A stretch of DNA of 64,000 bases from the NCBI GenBank assembly GCA_018287875.1, contig JAGVVL010000029.1:772367-836366 (forward strand). The letters run 5' to 3'. The DNA comes from Nigrospora sphaerica (taxonomy: Eukaryota; Ascomycota; Sordariomycetes; Amphisphaeriales; Apiosporaceae). Shown piece by piece: positions 21,319-30,708 of this stretch (the first letter of the stretch is position 1; every line of letters starts with the position of its first letter). A program made the translations under genes and the position numbers. The notes below the pieces were generated by a model, which saw only the letters and a list, made by a program, of their open reading frames with translations, searched no databases and was not told where the DNA came from.

Positions 21319-21501
21319 TTATTGAGTTTCCTTATTGTCTTCCTGCTGTATTTGCGCAATCATTTTTAATGCCCAAATAACTGGTTTTTCTTTAATGTCA
21401 GGAGGGGCAGACTTAGCAAGTTTTACAGCTTCATGGACCAATTTAAACCGATCATGTCCAGCTATATTTTTTAAGCTATCTTCAATAAGCGTATGTAGCA
21501 T
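21319..21501 (-). CDS. rpoZ: RNA polymerase omega subunit RpoZ
   Basis: 60 residues matching omega: an N-terminal VEDCL-like LIEDSLKNIAGHDRFKLV followed by helix HEAVKLAKSA, and the conserved KPVIWALKMIAQI. Omega aids assembly of the RNA polymerase beta' subunit. In many gammaproteobacteria rpoZ follows gmk; here it is 30 bases upstream of murD. Length is slightly short but complete. Confidence 0.75.
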   Translation of the reverse strand: MLHTLIEDSLKNIAGHDRFKLVHEAVKLAKSAPPDIKEKPVIWALKMIAQIQQEDNKETQ

Positions 21502-21514
21502 ATTATTATAAGTA

Positions 21515-22530
21515 TTAGGAAGAAAACCAGTGTATTGTAATATCTAACATACGATTTGAAAAGGCCCATTCATTATCATACCAAGCTAATACCTTGACTA
21601 AATTGTGAGTGACGGTGGTCTCTTGGGCCAGTACAATAGCCGAGGCGCTATTATGCTGAAAATCACTCGAGACTAAAGGAATATCATTATATTGTAATAT
21701 ATCTTTTAAGGTGTCTTGTGCACTCGCCTTTAATATATGGTTGATCGTATTTTCATTGGTTAATGTACTAGTATGAAAAGTAAAATCTATAAGCGAAACA
21801 TTAGGAACCGGCACTCTCACAGCCAGTCCTTTTAACTTATCTTTTAAATCAGGGAAAATAGTACCAATAATTTTAGTTGCACCTGTTTTAGTAGGGATAA
21901 TGGATTGAGCAGCAGAACGGGTGCGGTACAAATCTGTATGGTGGTTATCTAATAAACGTTGATCACTAGTATACGCATGAATCGTGGTCATTAGACCTTC
22001 GTTAATCCCTATACTTTCTTTTAAAGGTTTAATAAGGACAGCTAAGGCATTCGTAGTGCAAGAACCCATCGAGATAATCTGATGTTTCGATGGATCGATT
22101 AGAGAATGATTCACACCATATACGATGGTAGCGTCTACATCTTTACAAGGGTAAGCGACTAATACCTTTTTAGCCCCCGCTTTTAAATGCAACGCCACTT
22201 CCTGACTGGTATTAAATTGTCCGGTACATTCATAGACTATATCAATGCCTAATCGACCCCAAGGGAGTTGAGTAATATCTTTTTCTGAAAAAAATGAATC
22301 AAGTCTTTTTGATCAATCAGCAGCTGCTCATGATGGGTGGTTACTGTTTTTGAAAACTTACCGTGGGTGGTATCGTATTGTGTTAAATGCGCATTAGTGG
22401 CTAAAGAGCCTAAACCGTTAATTGCAATCACTTGTATCGATGCAGTTTCAGAACGGTTTGCATAAATTGCACGTAACACCGAACGGCCAATACGACCATA
22501 TCCATTAATCGCAACTCGAATTTTCTTCAT
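21515..22530 (-). CDS. gap: Type I glyceraldehyde-3-phosphate dehydrogenase (one frame break)
   Basis: Glycolytic NAD(P)-dependent dehydrogenase. It begins IRVAINGYGRIGRSVLRAI with the Rossmann glycine motif; the catalytic Cys is in SMGSCTTNAL, and TTIHAYTSDQRLLD, RSAAQSIIPTKTGATK and AVRVPVPNVSLIDF follow. The frame breaks at the A7 run 22288-22294 (T run on the coding strand); one base added gives FSEKDITQLPWGRLGIDIV. About 338 residues. The AYTSDQRLLD and GATK segments favour GapA over erythrose-4-phosphate dehydrogenase (epd), though some features recall Epd. No pgk or pyk is adjacent. Confidence 0.88.
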
Positions 22531-22639
22531 GGGTTTTGGTTTATTTCATTTAAGAGTCAGTGATTTACAGGTAGGCGGTAATAAAGATATTTATTGTGCA
22601 GGCTGCTTCTGTATGACTGAGTATTTTGCTTTGTCCTAT

Positions 22640-23716
22640 TTAATATATTTGATCCATTTGCTTTTTTACTTGCGCTAACGTTTCCTCCGCTACTTTATTT
22701 GCTCGTTCTTTCCCTTTTCTTAAGACTTCTAATACCATCTCAGGGTTATTTTCATATTGTTTACGCCTCTTTCTCATAGGGGCTGTCAGCTCAAGAATGA
22801 CCTCTATCAACTTTTCTTTGCATAAGACATCTCCAATCATTCCCTGTTGGTATTTTTCTTTTGCCTCTTCTACCCACAAGCGGTCTTCGTTCAATGCATC
22901 ATGTAATTCCCATAAAGGGTTGTTTTGAATACAACCTGGATCTTTGGCTCTTATCCTTTTAGGATCCGTATACATTTGTTTAACCTTTTTCCGAACCACT
23001 TCTTCTGAGTCACTTAAATAAATGGCGTTATTTAATGATTTACTCATTTTAGGTAATATTCCTAGGGCATTTGGAGGTCCAATACCTACTAATCGTTTAG
23101 CCGCTATCGGTTCTGGCACTATAATAGGAAAGATACCTCCTTGTTGAGTAGCCGATTCATCTGGAGTGTGTGGACTGACGCCACAATATAGCTGATTAAA
23201 ACGCCTTGCTACTTCTTTTGTCATTTCTAAATGGGGTAGCTGATCTTCTCCAACAGGGACTCTTTGCGGTTTAAAAGCTAAGATATCGGCTATTTGCCCA
23301 ACTGGGTAAAGCGAGAAACCAAAAGAATGTTGATCGCTTAAGCCTTTGGTTTGTATCTCTTCTTTTAAAGTGGGGTTACGCATAACCCGAGCGAAGGGTA
23401 GCAACATGCTAAACAGATACGTTAATTCTGAAATAGCGGGTATATCAGATTGAACAAAAATCGTGCTTTTTTCGGGATCAATGCCTGCGGCTAAATAATC
23501 TAACGCAATATCTATTGTACTTTGATGAATCTCCTTTCCTTTAGAAGGATTAGTAGTAAAAGCATGAAGATTTGCAATTATAAAATAACAATCATACGTA
23601 TCTTGTAGCTCAACTCTTGTTTTGATAGAGCCTACCCAGTGCCCCAAATGTAAGCGTCCAGTGGGTGTGTCACCACTGAGTACGCGCGCTTTTTTAGTAT
23701 TGGCTAAGTCTGACAT
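22640..23716 (-). CDS. trpS: Tryptophan-tRNA ligase
   Basis: Class I aminoacyl-tRNA synthetase. The HIGH-type motif is in SGDTPTGRLHLGHWVG and the KMSKS loop in LPKMSKSLNN; GEDQLPHLEMTKEVARRFN is also present. 358 residues from the ATG at 23716; an in-frame TTG at 23722 would add two residues. No frame break. It follows ppa after 11 bases. Confidence 0.96.
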   Translation of the reverse strand: MSDLANTKKARVLSGDTPTGRLHLGHWVGSIKTRVELQDTYDCYFIIANLHAFTTNPSKGKEIHQSTIDIALDYLAAGIDPEKSTIFVQSDIPAISELTYLFSMLLPFARVMRNPTLKEEIQTKGLSDQHSFGFSLYPVGQIADILAFKPQRVPVGEDQLPHLEMTKEVARRFNQLYCGVSPHTPDESATQQGGIFPIIVPEPIAAKRLVGIGPPNALGILPKMSKSLNNAIYLSDSEEVVRKKVKQMYTDPKRIRAKDPGCIQNNPLWELHDALNEDRLWVEEAKEKYQQGMIGDVLCKEKLIEVILELTAPMRKRRKQYENNPEMVLEVLRKGKERANKVAEETLAQVKKQMDQIY

Positions 23717-23727
23717 GATCAATATAC

Positions 23728-24249
23728 TTATCCTTTTTTCTTTTGATAGGCACTAATAGCCTCTTGGATAAATTGCTCAGCTGTACTGAGACTACCCCAA
23801 TCTTTGTTTACCTTGATCCACTTACCATGATCTAAATCTTTATAATGAGTAAAGAAGTGACGTAAACTATCTAACAAGCCAGGATGAACTACTTCAATAT
23901 CACTGACTTCTTTGACAGAGTGATAGTATGAAGTGACATCAGTGCTTGGGACCGCAATAATTTTATTATCTTCGCCTTTTTCATCTGTCATATTCAAAGT
24001 CCCAATTGGACGGCAGTGAATATATACATTGGACTGAATCGGGTAGGGAGTAATAACTAATACATCTAGTGCGTCTCCATCATCTGCTAAGGTCTCAGGA
24101 ATGTAGCCATAGTTACAAGGATAATACATAGGAGTGGTTAAGAAGCGGTCTACCCTAAGTCGGTCGATCTCTTTATCTACTTCATACTTGACTAAGCTAT
24201 GCATGGCTGGCATTTCGATATGCACATTGATTAAATTCGTATCAGTCAT
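23728..24249 (-). CDS. ppa: Inorganic pyrophosphatase
   Basis: Hydrolyses pyrophosphate, pulling biosynthetic reactions forward. 173 residues, the family I length, with YPCNYGYIPETLADDGDALDVL containing the metal-binding aspartates, and IHCRPIGTLNMTDEKGEDNK. Unbroken and upstream of trpS on the same strand. Confidence 0.96.
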   Translation of the reverse strand: MTDTNLINVHIEMPAMHSLVKYEVDKEIDRLRVDRFLTTPMYYPCNYGYIPETLADDGDALDVLVITPYPIQSNVYIHCRPIGTLNMTDEKGEDNKIIAVPSTDVTSYYHSVKEVSDIEVVHPGLLDSLRHFFTHYKDLDHGKWIKVNKDWGSLSTAEQFIQEAISAYQKKKG

Positions 24250-24323
24250 GATTTTTTATCTATTAAAAAAATGTTAGGATAAATTTTGTGTCTATAGGCA
24301 AGATTATTCTTTTAAAAAATTTT

Positions 24324-24662
24324 ATGTCAGCATGCCTTTTTTGTAAGTTAAGCCATCATCACTCGCAAATGCTTTTTGAAGATGAGGATTTGTTTGTAAT
24401 CAATGATATTACTCCACAAGCACCTATTCATCAACTGATTATCCCAAAACTTCATATGGCCACCTTAAATGATTTAAGCGCTGATAATCAGTGGTTAATC
24501 GGTCACATGGTCTATATAGCAAAGCAACAAGCTTTGCTTGCTGGTATTTCGGACACAGGTTTTAGAACTGTGTTTAATTGTAATCAAGAGGGAGGGCAAG
24601 CGATCTATCATATTCATTTGCACCTACTAGGAGGACGAGCTTTGACTTGGCCTCCAGGCTAA
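24324..24662 (+). CDS. hinT: HIT-family nucleotide hydrolase (HinT-like)
   Basis: A histidine-triad protein: CLFCKLSHHHSQ at the N-terminus, FEDEDLFVINDITPQAPIH, and the catalytic triad in YHIHLHLLGGRALTWPPG at the end. HinT hydrolyses adenosine phosphoramidates. I prefer the ATG at 24324 because the HinT core starts there; an upstream in-frame GTG at 24288 would add 12 residues. It is 9 bases before holC, a likely two-gene unit. Confidence 0.9.
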   Translation: MSACLFCKLSHHHSQMLFEDEDLFVINDITPQAPIHQLIIPKLHMATLNDLSADNQWLIGHMVYIAKQQALLAGISDTGFRTVFNCNQEGGQAIYHIHLHLLGGRALTWPPG

Positions 24663-24671
24663 TTATCGTAT

Positions 24672-25121
24672 ATGAAAACTGTTTATTTTTACCTTTTACA
24701 AGAAGAAACCCCTAGAGTTTATACACGCAGTGTATGCAAACTGATTGAGCAATTATACCATCAACAGTTATTTACCTATTTGCACTGCGATAACGCAGAG
24801 ATATCTCAACAGTGGGATGATGATTTGTGGACGTTTAGAGATATAGGGTTTGTTCCTCATCAGTTAGCGATGCATGCTGATTTAAATGCATTAAATGTGC
24901 CCACTTGTTTAATTGGGTGTTCAGCAATAGCACTACCCCAAGTGAATCGTTCCGTTTTGTTTAATATAGCCTCTGATATACCTAGTATATTTTCACACTA
25001 CTCAACTATTATTGAAGTCGTTTCAGCGGACCAAGCTTCACGAGCCAACAGTCGTTTGCATTATAAACACTATCAATCTGCAGGATATAAGCTAGAAACC
25101 AAAGTCTATGAAGAAAATTAG
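24672..25121 (+). CDS. holC: DNA polymerase III chi subunit HolC
   Basis: Clamp-loader accessory subunit that links to single-stranded DNA-binding protein. 149 residues with the pattern VYFYLLQEE near the start, the segment LWTFRDIGFVPHQLA, LFNIASDIPSIFSHYSTIIEVV, and an end YQSAGYKLETKVY like other HolC proteins. Complete. Its stop overlaps the convergent murA stop by 4 bases. holB, another clamp-loader gene, lies at 45.6 kb. Confidence 0.88.
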   Translation: MKTVYFYLLQEETPRVYTRSVCKLIEQLYHQQLFTYLHCDNAEISQQWDDDLWTFRDIGFVPHQLAMHADLNALNVPTCLIGCSAIALPQVNRSVLFNIASDIPSIFSHYSTIIEVVSADQASRANSRLHYKHYQSAGYKLETKVYEEN

Positions 25122-26379
25122 TTGACCCACTGCATATTTGCACCTAATTTTAAAAATTTTTCTTCTAAGAATTCGTAGCCTCGGTCGGTATATCCAGCAT
25201 TATGAATCACACTTTCTCCCTTAGCCATTAGGGCTGCTAAAATTAAACTGCTACCTCCACGTAAATCATACGCCTTAATTTCGGAACCTTTTAAAAAAGG
25301 AACGCCGGTACAGATAGCAGTCCTTCCAATAATTTTAATTTTTGCCCCCATTCGACACAGTTCCGGTACATGTAAAAAGCGATTTTCAAAAATTGTTTCT
25401 GTAATTTTACTGATACCATTTGCAATGGTATTTAGTATCATGATTTGTGCTTGTACATCAGTAGGAAACCCTGGATAAGGAGCCGTTTGAATATCAACGG
25501 GGTGTATAGGATTTGACATCTCCATTAAGGAAATGTGCTGTGCACCATAATCAATAGAAGCCCCAGAAAGCTCTAATTTTTGTAACACATTCATTAGAAG
25601 AGCAGGCGAAATATTTTTGAGGGTAATCTTTCCGCGGGTGCAAGCTGCTGCAATGAGTAAAGTGGCGGCTTCTAACCGATCAGGCAAAATGGTATGAATA
25701 ATATTTCCACCTAATTGGGAGACACCTTCAATTACAATAGTAGAGGTGCCAGCTCCTTTAACGCGGGCCCCTAGGCTATTTAGAAAGCAAGCTAAATCCT
25801 CAACTTCGGGCTCACATGCTGCATTGTGAATAATGGTTTCTCCTTTCGCTAAGGTAGCAGCCATCATTAAATTTTGGGTAGTAGTAACACTAATTAACTC
25901 TAATTTTATGGTAGTACCCTTTAGCCCTTGCTTGCAACGCGCTTCAATATAATTATCATGGATGTTAATCTCTGCTCCCATGGCTCTTAAGCCATCTAGA
26001 TGCAAATTAATCGGACGACTCCCAATCATACATCCTCCAGGCAAGCCTAGCTTGACTTCCCCAAGCGAGTTAATAGTGGACCAAGTAATAAGATAGAGGC
26101 TCTCGTTTGAGAAGTTAACTCATATGGACCTAGACGGTTTGCAGTAATCGTAGGGTGAATGCGAATAAGCGCTTTTTGCTCTAAAGTGTAATGTACCCCA
26201 AATTCACTTAATAATTGTAACATAGCCGTTACATCTTTAAGATGCGGCATGTTATTCAGTTTTATGCTTTCTGATGCAAGTAAACAAGCTGCTAATATAG
26301 GTAATGTAGCATTTTTTGCACCAGAAATATTGACTGTACCTGATAAAGGTGTGCCGCCTGCAATCCATAATTGATCCAT
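25118..26379 (-). CDS. murA: UDP-N-acetylglucosamine 1-carboxyvinyltransferase MurA (one frame break)
   Basis: First committed step of peptidoglycan synthesis (phosphoenolpyruvate transfer to UDP-GlcNAc). It starts MDQLWIAGGTPLSGTVNISG with GAKNATLPILAACLL. The frame breaks at the C4 run 26059-26062; one base added gives LTRLGEVKLGLPGGCMIGSR with the catalytic Cys in LPGGC. The end has RGGSSLILAALMAKG and HNAGYTDRGYEFLEEKFLKLG. About 420 residues, normal length. Confidence 0.94.
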
Positions 26380-26409
26380 ATTTTCCTTATTGGCAGTGTA
26401 TTGAATAGG

Positions 26410-27110
26410 TTAGTGATCTTCTGCTTGTGCCTGAGCCACTAATGCATTGATTATTTCAAAAAATAAAACAAATTATAGTTTGTCATATGCAGGTTGGTTT
26501 TGTAACGTCCTGCTATAATGAAAGTCGGTATTTCTTCGATATGGTATAGTTTCTCCAAATTTTTACCTCGAAGAAGTTGTAAGTCTAGTCCTGCTTGAGC
26601 TGAAATTGCTTGTTCCCAGTCTGAAAGACTAACCCCTAATCGCATGAGCTCTTTTTTAAGCACGGCGTTGTCTTCTATTTTGATTTTATTTGATAACCAT
26701 TCAAAAATGGTAGGTGTCATGTTTTCCTTTAGGCGGTTAGCAATGTAATGAGCGCGTAGTATCTCATCTGATTGGGGTCGGTTATCACTAACTGGAATTT
26801 TTTCTAGCTTAATTGCATTACCTTGCAAGCGCTGCCACATTTGAAGGGCCGGTTCAATTTCATGGCAAATACCACATTCGTAGCTAAAAAACTCTAATAC
26901 AGATACTGACTCTTTGAATGATCGTTCCGGTATAATGTCATTATGATCAATTAACACGTAGTCTTTACCGAGCTCAGGTACTACTGTCTGATTCGATAAA
27001 CTAAAATTACTATTCGTATGATGAGATAGACTTATATAAATTAGGCCTAGTAAAATAAACAAGCCAGATATTTTAAACAGTGTCACGCACTGTTTGCGAG
27101 ATAAAGTCAT
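26410..27110 (-). CDS. DsbA-family thiol:disulfide oxidoreductase (one frame break)
   Basis: Periplasmic thioredoxin-fold protein. An N-terminal signal anchor lies at about residues 10-28 (LFKISGLFILLGLIYISLSH). The active site is FFSYECGICHEIEPA, with CGIC where classic DsbA has CPHC, and a cis-proline loop follows in EEIPTFIIAGRY. The frame breaks at the A6 run 26458-26463. One base added continues to a stop at 26410, giving a tail FEIINALVAQAQAEDH that fits the usual DsbA C-terminal helix. Joined length 233 residues. Confidence 0.85.
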
Positions 27111-27117
27111 GGATCAT

Positions 27118-27387
27118 TTACCAACGATAAAACCATTCTTTTTCTTTAATATAACCTAAATGAAAACGGATATAATCCTCATTGAGCTCAAGGGTGCTCA
27201 ATGTGTTTGATTGCAACTGTTTGGTTTTCGATTCTAATTGTACGATTTGCGTGTGTAATTGATTATTATGGTGCTTTTGGATAGCAATGGTTTCTGTAAG
27301 TAATAAGAGTTTTTTTATATTATTGCTCCCAAACCATACCCAACCCTGCAGGCTAATAAAGATTATACTGAGAAAAATAGATTTCAT
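27118..27387 (-). CDS. ftsB: Cell division protein FtsB
   Basis: Small bitopic protein of the FtsQLB septum complex. 89 residues: a membrane helix at about residues 2-18 with GWVWFGSNN, typical of FtsB (WFGxNG), then a coiled coil (HNNQLHTQIVQLESKTKQLQ), and the conserved short tail HLGYIKEKEWFYRW. Complete. Often it precedes ispD; here a dsbA-like gene follows. Confidence 0.82.
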   Translation of the reverse strand: MKSIFLSIIFISLQGWVWFGSNNIKKLLLLTETIAIQKHHNNQLHTQIVQLESKTKQLQSNTLSTLELNEDYIRFHLGYIKEKEWFYRW

Positions 27388-27502
27388 ATGACAATTATCT
27401 TGTACGGTAAGTAAGAGAGCCAGCAGATAGGATGGATTGACTTGCGCTTTCTGTATGATTCTGGTTGGGTAAATATATTAATTATTCAATGGGTCAGATA
27501 GG

Positions 27503-28854
27503 ATGTCTACTATTATAACATTAGCTGAATGTACTCGCCTTCTAAAATTACCAGATATAAAGCAAAATATTGCCTTTCGTTCAATCAGTACAGACACTCG
27601 CCATTTACAACCAGGGGCCCTATATGTTGCCTTGCGTGGTCAACAATATGATGGACATCATTTTATTAATATTGCCTGCCAAAAAAAGCATATGCAGTGA
27701 TCAGTGAGGCAGCCCTTAATACCCCAATTCCTTGTCTGCAAGTACAGGATAGCTATCTAGCATTAGGAAAATTAGCCCAACACTATGCACGTCAATGGAC
27801 ATTACCGAAAATCGCCATTACTGGCAGCTGTGGCAAAACCACTACTAAAGCCTATTTACGTAGTATATTAAGCCAAGTAGGTTCGGTATTCGCTTCTCCT
27901 AAAAGTTTTAATAATCGCGTTGGGGTTCCTCTTACTTTATTAGCATTAAAACCACAGCATGAATTTTTAATTACTGAGATCGGGGCTAATCAGATGCAGG
28001 CGATTAGTTATTTGAGTCAACTGGTTGAACCGGATATATCGGTAATTTTAAATGTTTCGCCTGCCCATTTAGCAGGATTCGGATCACTTGAGAGAATCGC
28101 GAAAGCCAAAACAGAGATTTTTCATGGTTTAAAAAAGAAGGTATTGCTATTTTACCATTTTGTTTTAAAACAAAATGGTCATCTTATTTGCCAGGGCATA
28201 CTACTCTCTTTTTTGGCGAAAGCAATTTGGCTGATATCTACGCTACTAATATCCGATGGTATAACCAAATTTATGCGACCTTTGATTTAGTAACGCCTCA
28301 AGGAAAAATTCAAATTACCTTATCTCTACCGGGTAAACATCAAGTGAGTAATGCACTAGCCGCCGCATCTGCGGCTATCGCTCTTAAAGTCCCTTTAGAG
28401 ATGATAAAAATTGGGTTAGAAACAGTAGATGCGGTTATAGGTCGATTACAGATCAAACGCAGCCCTTGGTATGGTACTATTATTGATGATACTTATAATG
28501 CAAGCCCTCAATCTGTTTATGCGGCACTCTCAACAAGTATTCAGTATGATAAAAATTGTATTTTTGTTTTTGGAGACATGCAGGAATTAGGGAAGCGAGT
28601 ATTGAGTATCATCGACAGGTAGCCCACTGGGCTAAAGATTTTGGTATTCGTCAATTATTCGCATTTGGATTTCATACCAAAGAGACGGTTGCTGCTTTTG
28701 GGGAAGGGGCGATGCATTTTATGCAGCGCTCTCAATTATTGAAACACCTAAAAAGAAAGCTGCGTTGTGATAGTGTGGTGTTGTGAAAGGGTCTAGGGAT
28801 ATGCAAATGGAAGAGGTGGTATCTGCTTTGATGAAAAATGAAGCGCTTCATTAA
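27503..28854 (+). CDS. murF: UDP-N-acetylmuramoyl-tripeptide-D-alanyl-D-alanine ligase MurF (four frame breaks)
   Basis: Adds D-Ala-D-Ala in wall precursor synthesis. Recognisable parts: SISTDTRHLQPGALYVALRG, the ATP site ITGSCGKTTTKAYL, SFNNRVGVPLTLL, EIGANQMQAISYLSQL, LPGKHQVSNALAA and IIDDTYNASPQS. Frame breaks at the A7 run 27681-27687, the A6 run 28131-28136, the G3 run 28590-28592, and near 28783 (TTGTG for TTGGTG). Each needs one extra base; the last restores LVKGSRDMQMEEVVSAL, the normal end. About 451 residues. This and mraY form the most error-dense part of the window. Confidence 0.9.
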
Positions 28855-28895
28855 ACTGATAACGCCTCTATTGCAAATACTAACCGCTCATTAGA

Positions 28896-30590
28896 CTAAG
28901 ATTGTATTGCATTCCCGCTTAATCTGAGTTGTTTGAATCGAGTTTTCGCTCGATTTTTACTTTGCTCCAAATTAATATGGGGTTTCGGATAGCCTAATTT
29001 ATCAAATGCTTCGGTAGAGAGACGATGATAAGGATCAAATATGGCTTTACCTTTAACAGCACGTAACTCAGGAACCCATTGCCGAATATACTCGCCCGTT
29101 GGGTCATTTTTCTCTGACTGCAAGAGGGGATTAAAGATTGTATAACTAGGGCTCCAACCTTGTATGTTATTCGCTAAATCTAGATCAATTAACTGCTCAG
29201 CAAAGTACCTTTCGCCACGCCGATAGTCGATTAATAAGTGGTGATATAAATAAGAGGCTACATTCATTCGAAGCCGGTTATGCATATACGCTTCTTGGTT
29301 GAGTTGACGCATACCGGCATCAATCCAAGGATAGCCGGTTTGTCCAGCACACCATTTTTTCCATCCCGCCTCATCTTGTTCCCATTGAACATCAATAAAT
29401 CTAGGATCTGCAGGCGTATTCATTGATAGATGCGGTTTAGTCACTAATTGTTGACGATAAAATTCCCGAAATGCTAGTTCTCTTATCCAGCTCATAAGAC
29501 CTGTATTAGAAGGAGAGGTTGCCATGTCTTTAGAGGTTTTAAGATAGGTTTGTAACCTTTTAAAGATACTACGCATACTAATTGCACCGATTGCTAAATA
29601 CGGACTTAGCTTTGAGCTACTGTTAAGTGCAGGTTGATTGCGGGTATGGTGATAATCTTCTAAATGATGGTCGATGAAATGATCAAGCTTTTTTAAAGCG
29701 TGGGTATATCCAGCCGGCCATTTTTTCCTTATGGCATCCCTGATACTTTGGTTTTTAAACCGTTTTGCTTTAGGAGCGATAGGAATAGAGGCGTTCCAAA
29801 GTTTTTGGTAAGGATGCTCGGTTGGAATTGCTTGTTTTTGAAGGCTGGGTTGGGGTTCAAAAGAGGTAGAAGGTTGATTGAAATAATATAACCATTTTTT
29901 ATAAAAAGGGGTAAACACTTGTAATGGTTTTTTTTGTTGATTTAGTATCGTTCCCGCCTCAAAAATACATTGATCTTGGTAATAGGTACAATGCACAGTA
30001 CCAGACAGTTTCTCAACGACTTGGATATCTCGATGTAATTCATCGACTTCGTATTCATAATTCGCATATAGATGTGATATGTCATTTGACTGTGCAAACG
30101 CTGATAAGGTAGTCGCACTATCTGATAACTCATCAATAGGCAGTATCACAAGCGGAATATTCAATGCAGTTAATTGTTTTTTCAAACCCCTTAAAGTTTC
30201 TAGCATAAAATCTAGCTTAGCAATGGAAATGCCTTGCTTAATGAGTGAATTCGGGCAATACAAATAAACTGCACTTAAATAAGTATGAGAAGATTGTGCT
30301 TTTTGGTAAGCTTCATATAATGCGAGGTTATCTTCTATTCTGAGATCTTTATTACGAAACCAATGCAATACATTTTTAGTAGAAGTGGAGGCTTGTACTC
30401 CTTGAGTCAATTTATTTTTTAATATCCAATAAGGTGGGTGAGTATCTATAGATTGAATACGCTTAGAAGAAGGGCGTTTTAAAACCGTATTATCTGAAAA
30501 AACAGCTAGAGCAGTCATATTGAAGGGGGAATAAAAGAGAAGGTAAAAGTAGATATACCTATATGGCCTTAGGCTAACAGCATTAACCAT
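28896..30590 (-). CDS. phrB: Deoxyribodipyrimidine photolyase, eukaryote/fungal-like
   Basis: Light-driven repair of cyclobutane pyrimidine dimers. 564 residues, unbroken. The photolyase core starts at NVLHWFRNKDLRIEDNLALY near residue 86, preceded by a long N-terminal extension of the kind seen in fungal photolyases. LIKQGISIAKLDFMLETLRG, SHLYANYEYEVDELHRDIQV and VFTPFYKKWLYYF fit that type. The FAD domain has IRELAFREFYRQ, GYPWIDAGMRQLNQEAYMHN and YFAEQLIDLDLANN. Around the usual GW-x-STGtDaqPYFRiFNP block it reads only QGWSPSYTIFNPLLQSEKND, so about ten residues of that loop are missing without any frame change. An in-frame ATG at 30518 is an alternative start. Confidence 0.88.
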   Translation of the reverse strand: MVNAVSLRPYRYIYFYLLFYSPFNMTALAVFSDNTVLKRPSSKRIQSIDTHPPYWILKNKLTQGVQASTSTKNVLHWFRNKDLRIEDNLALYEAYQKAQSSHTYLSAVYLYCPNSLIKQGISIAKLDFMLETLRGLKKQLTALNIPLVILPIDELSDSATTLSAFAQSNDISHLYANYEYEVDELHRDIQVVEKLSGTVHCTYYQDQCIFEAGTILNQQKKPLQVFTPFYKKWLYYFNQPSTSFEPQPSLQKQAIPTEHPYQKLWNASIPIAPKAKRFKNQSIRDAIRKKWPAGYTHALKKLDHFIDHHLEDYHHTRNQPALNSSSKLSPYLAIGAISMRSIFKRLQTYLKTSKDMATSPSNTGLMSWIRELAFREFYRQQLVTKPHLSMNTPADPRFIDVQWEQDEAGWKKWCAGQTGYPWIDAGMRQLNQEAYMHNRLRMNVASYLYHHLLIDYRRGERYFAEQLIDLDLANNIQGWSPSYTIFNPLLQSEKNDPTGEYIRQWVPELRAVKGKAIFDPYHRLSTEAFDKLGYPKPHINLEQSKNRAKTRFKQLRLSGNAIQS

Positions 30591-30708
30591 CCACTGTCTA
30601 ATTTTTGCGGTCCCTCATCTTGTCACCTAGTACTGAAAATAAGTATTTTATATTTTTGAAAAATAAAATATTGAATTCGCTCAAAACAGAGTAAGAAAAG
30701 GAGTTTTT

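Noticed and set aside
21515..22530. Erythrose-4-phosphate dehydrogenase (epd)
   Set aside because: Some similarity exists, but AYTSDQRLLD and TGATK fit type I GAPDH better; a tree would settle it.
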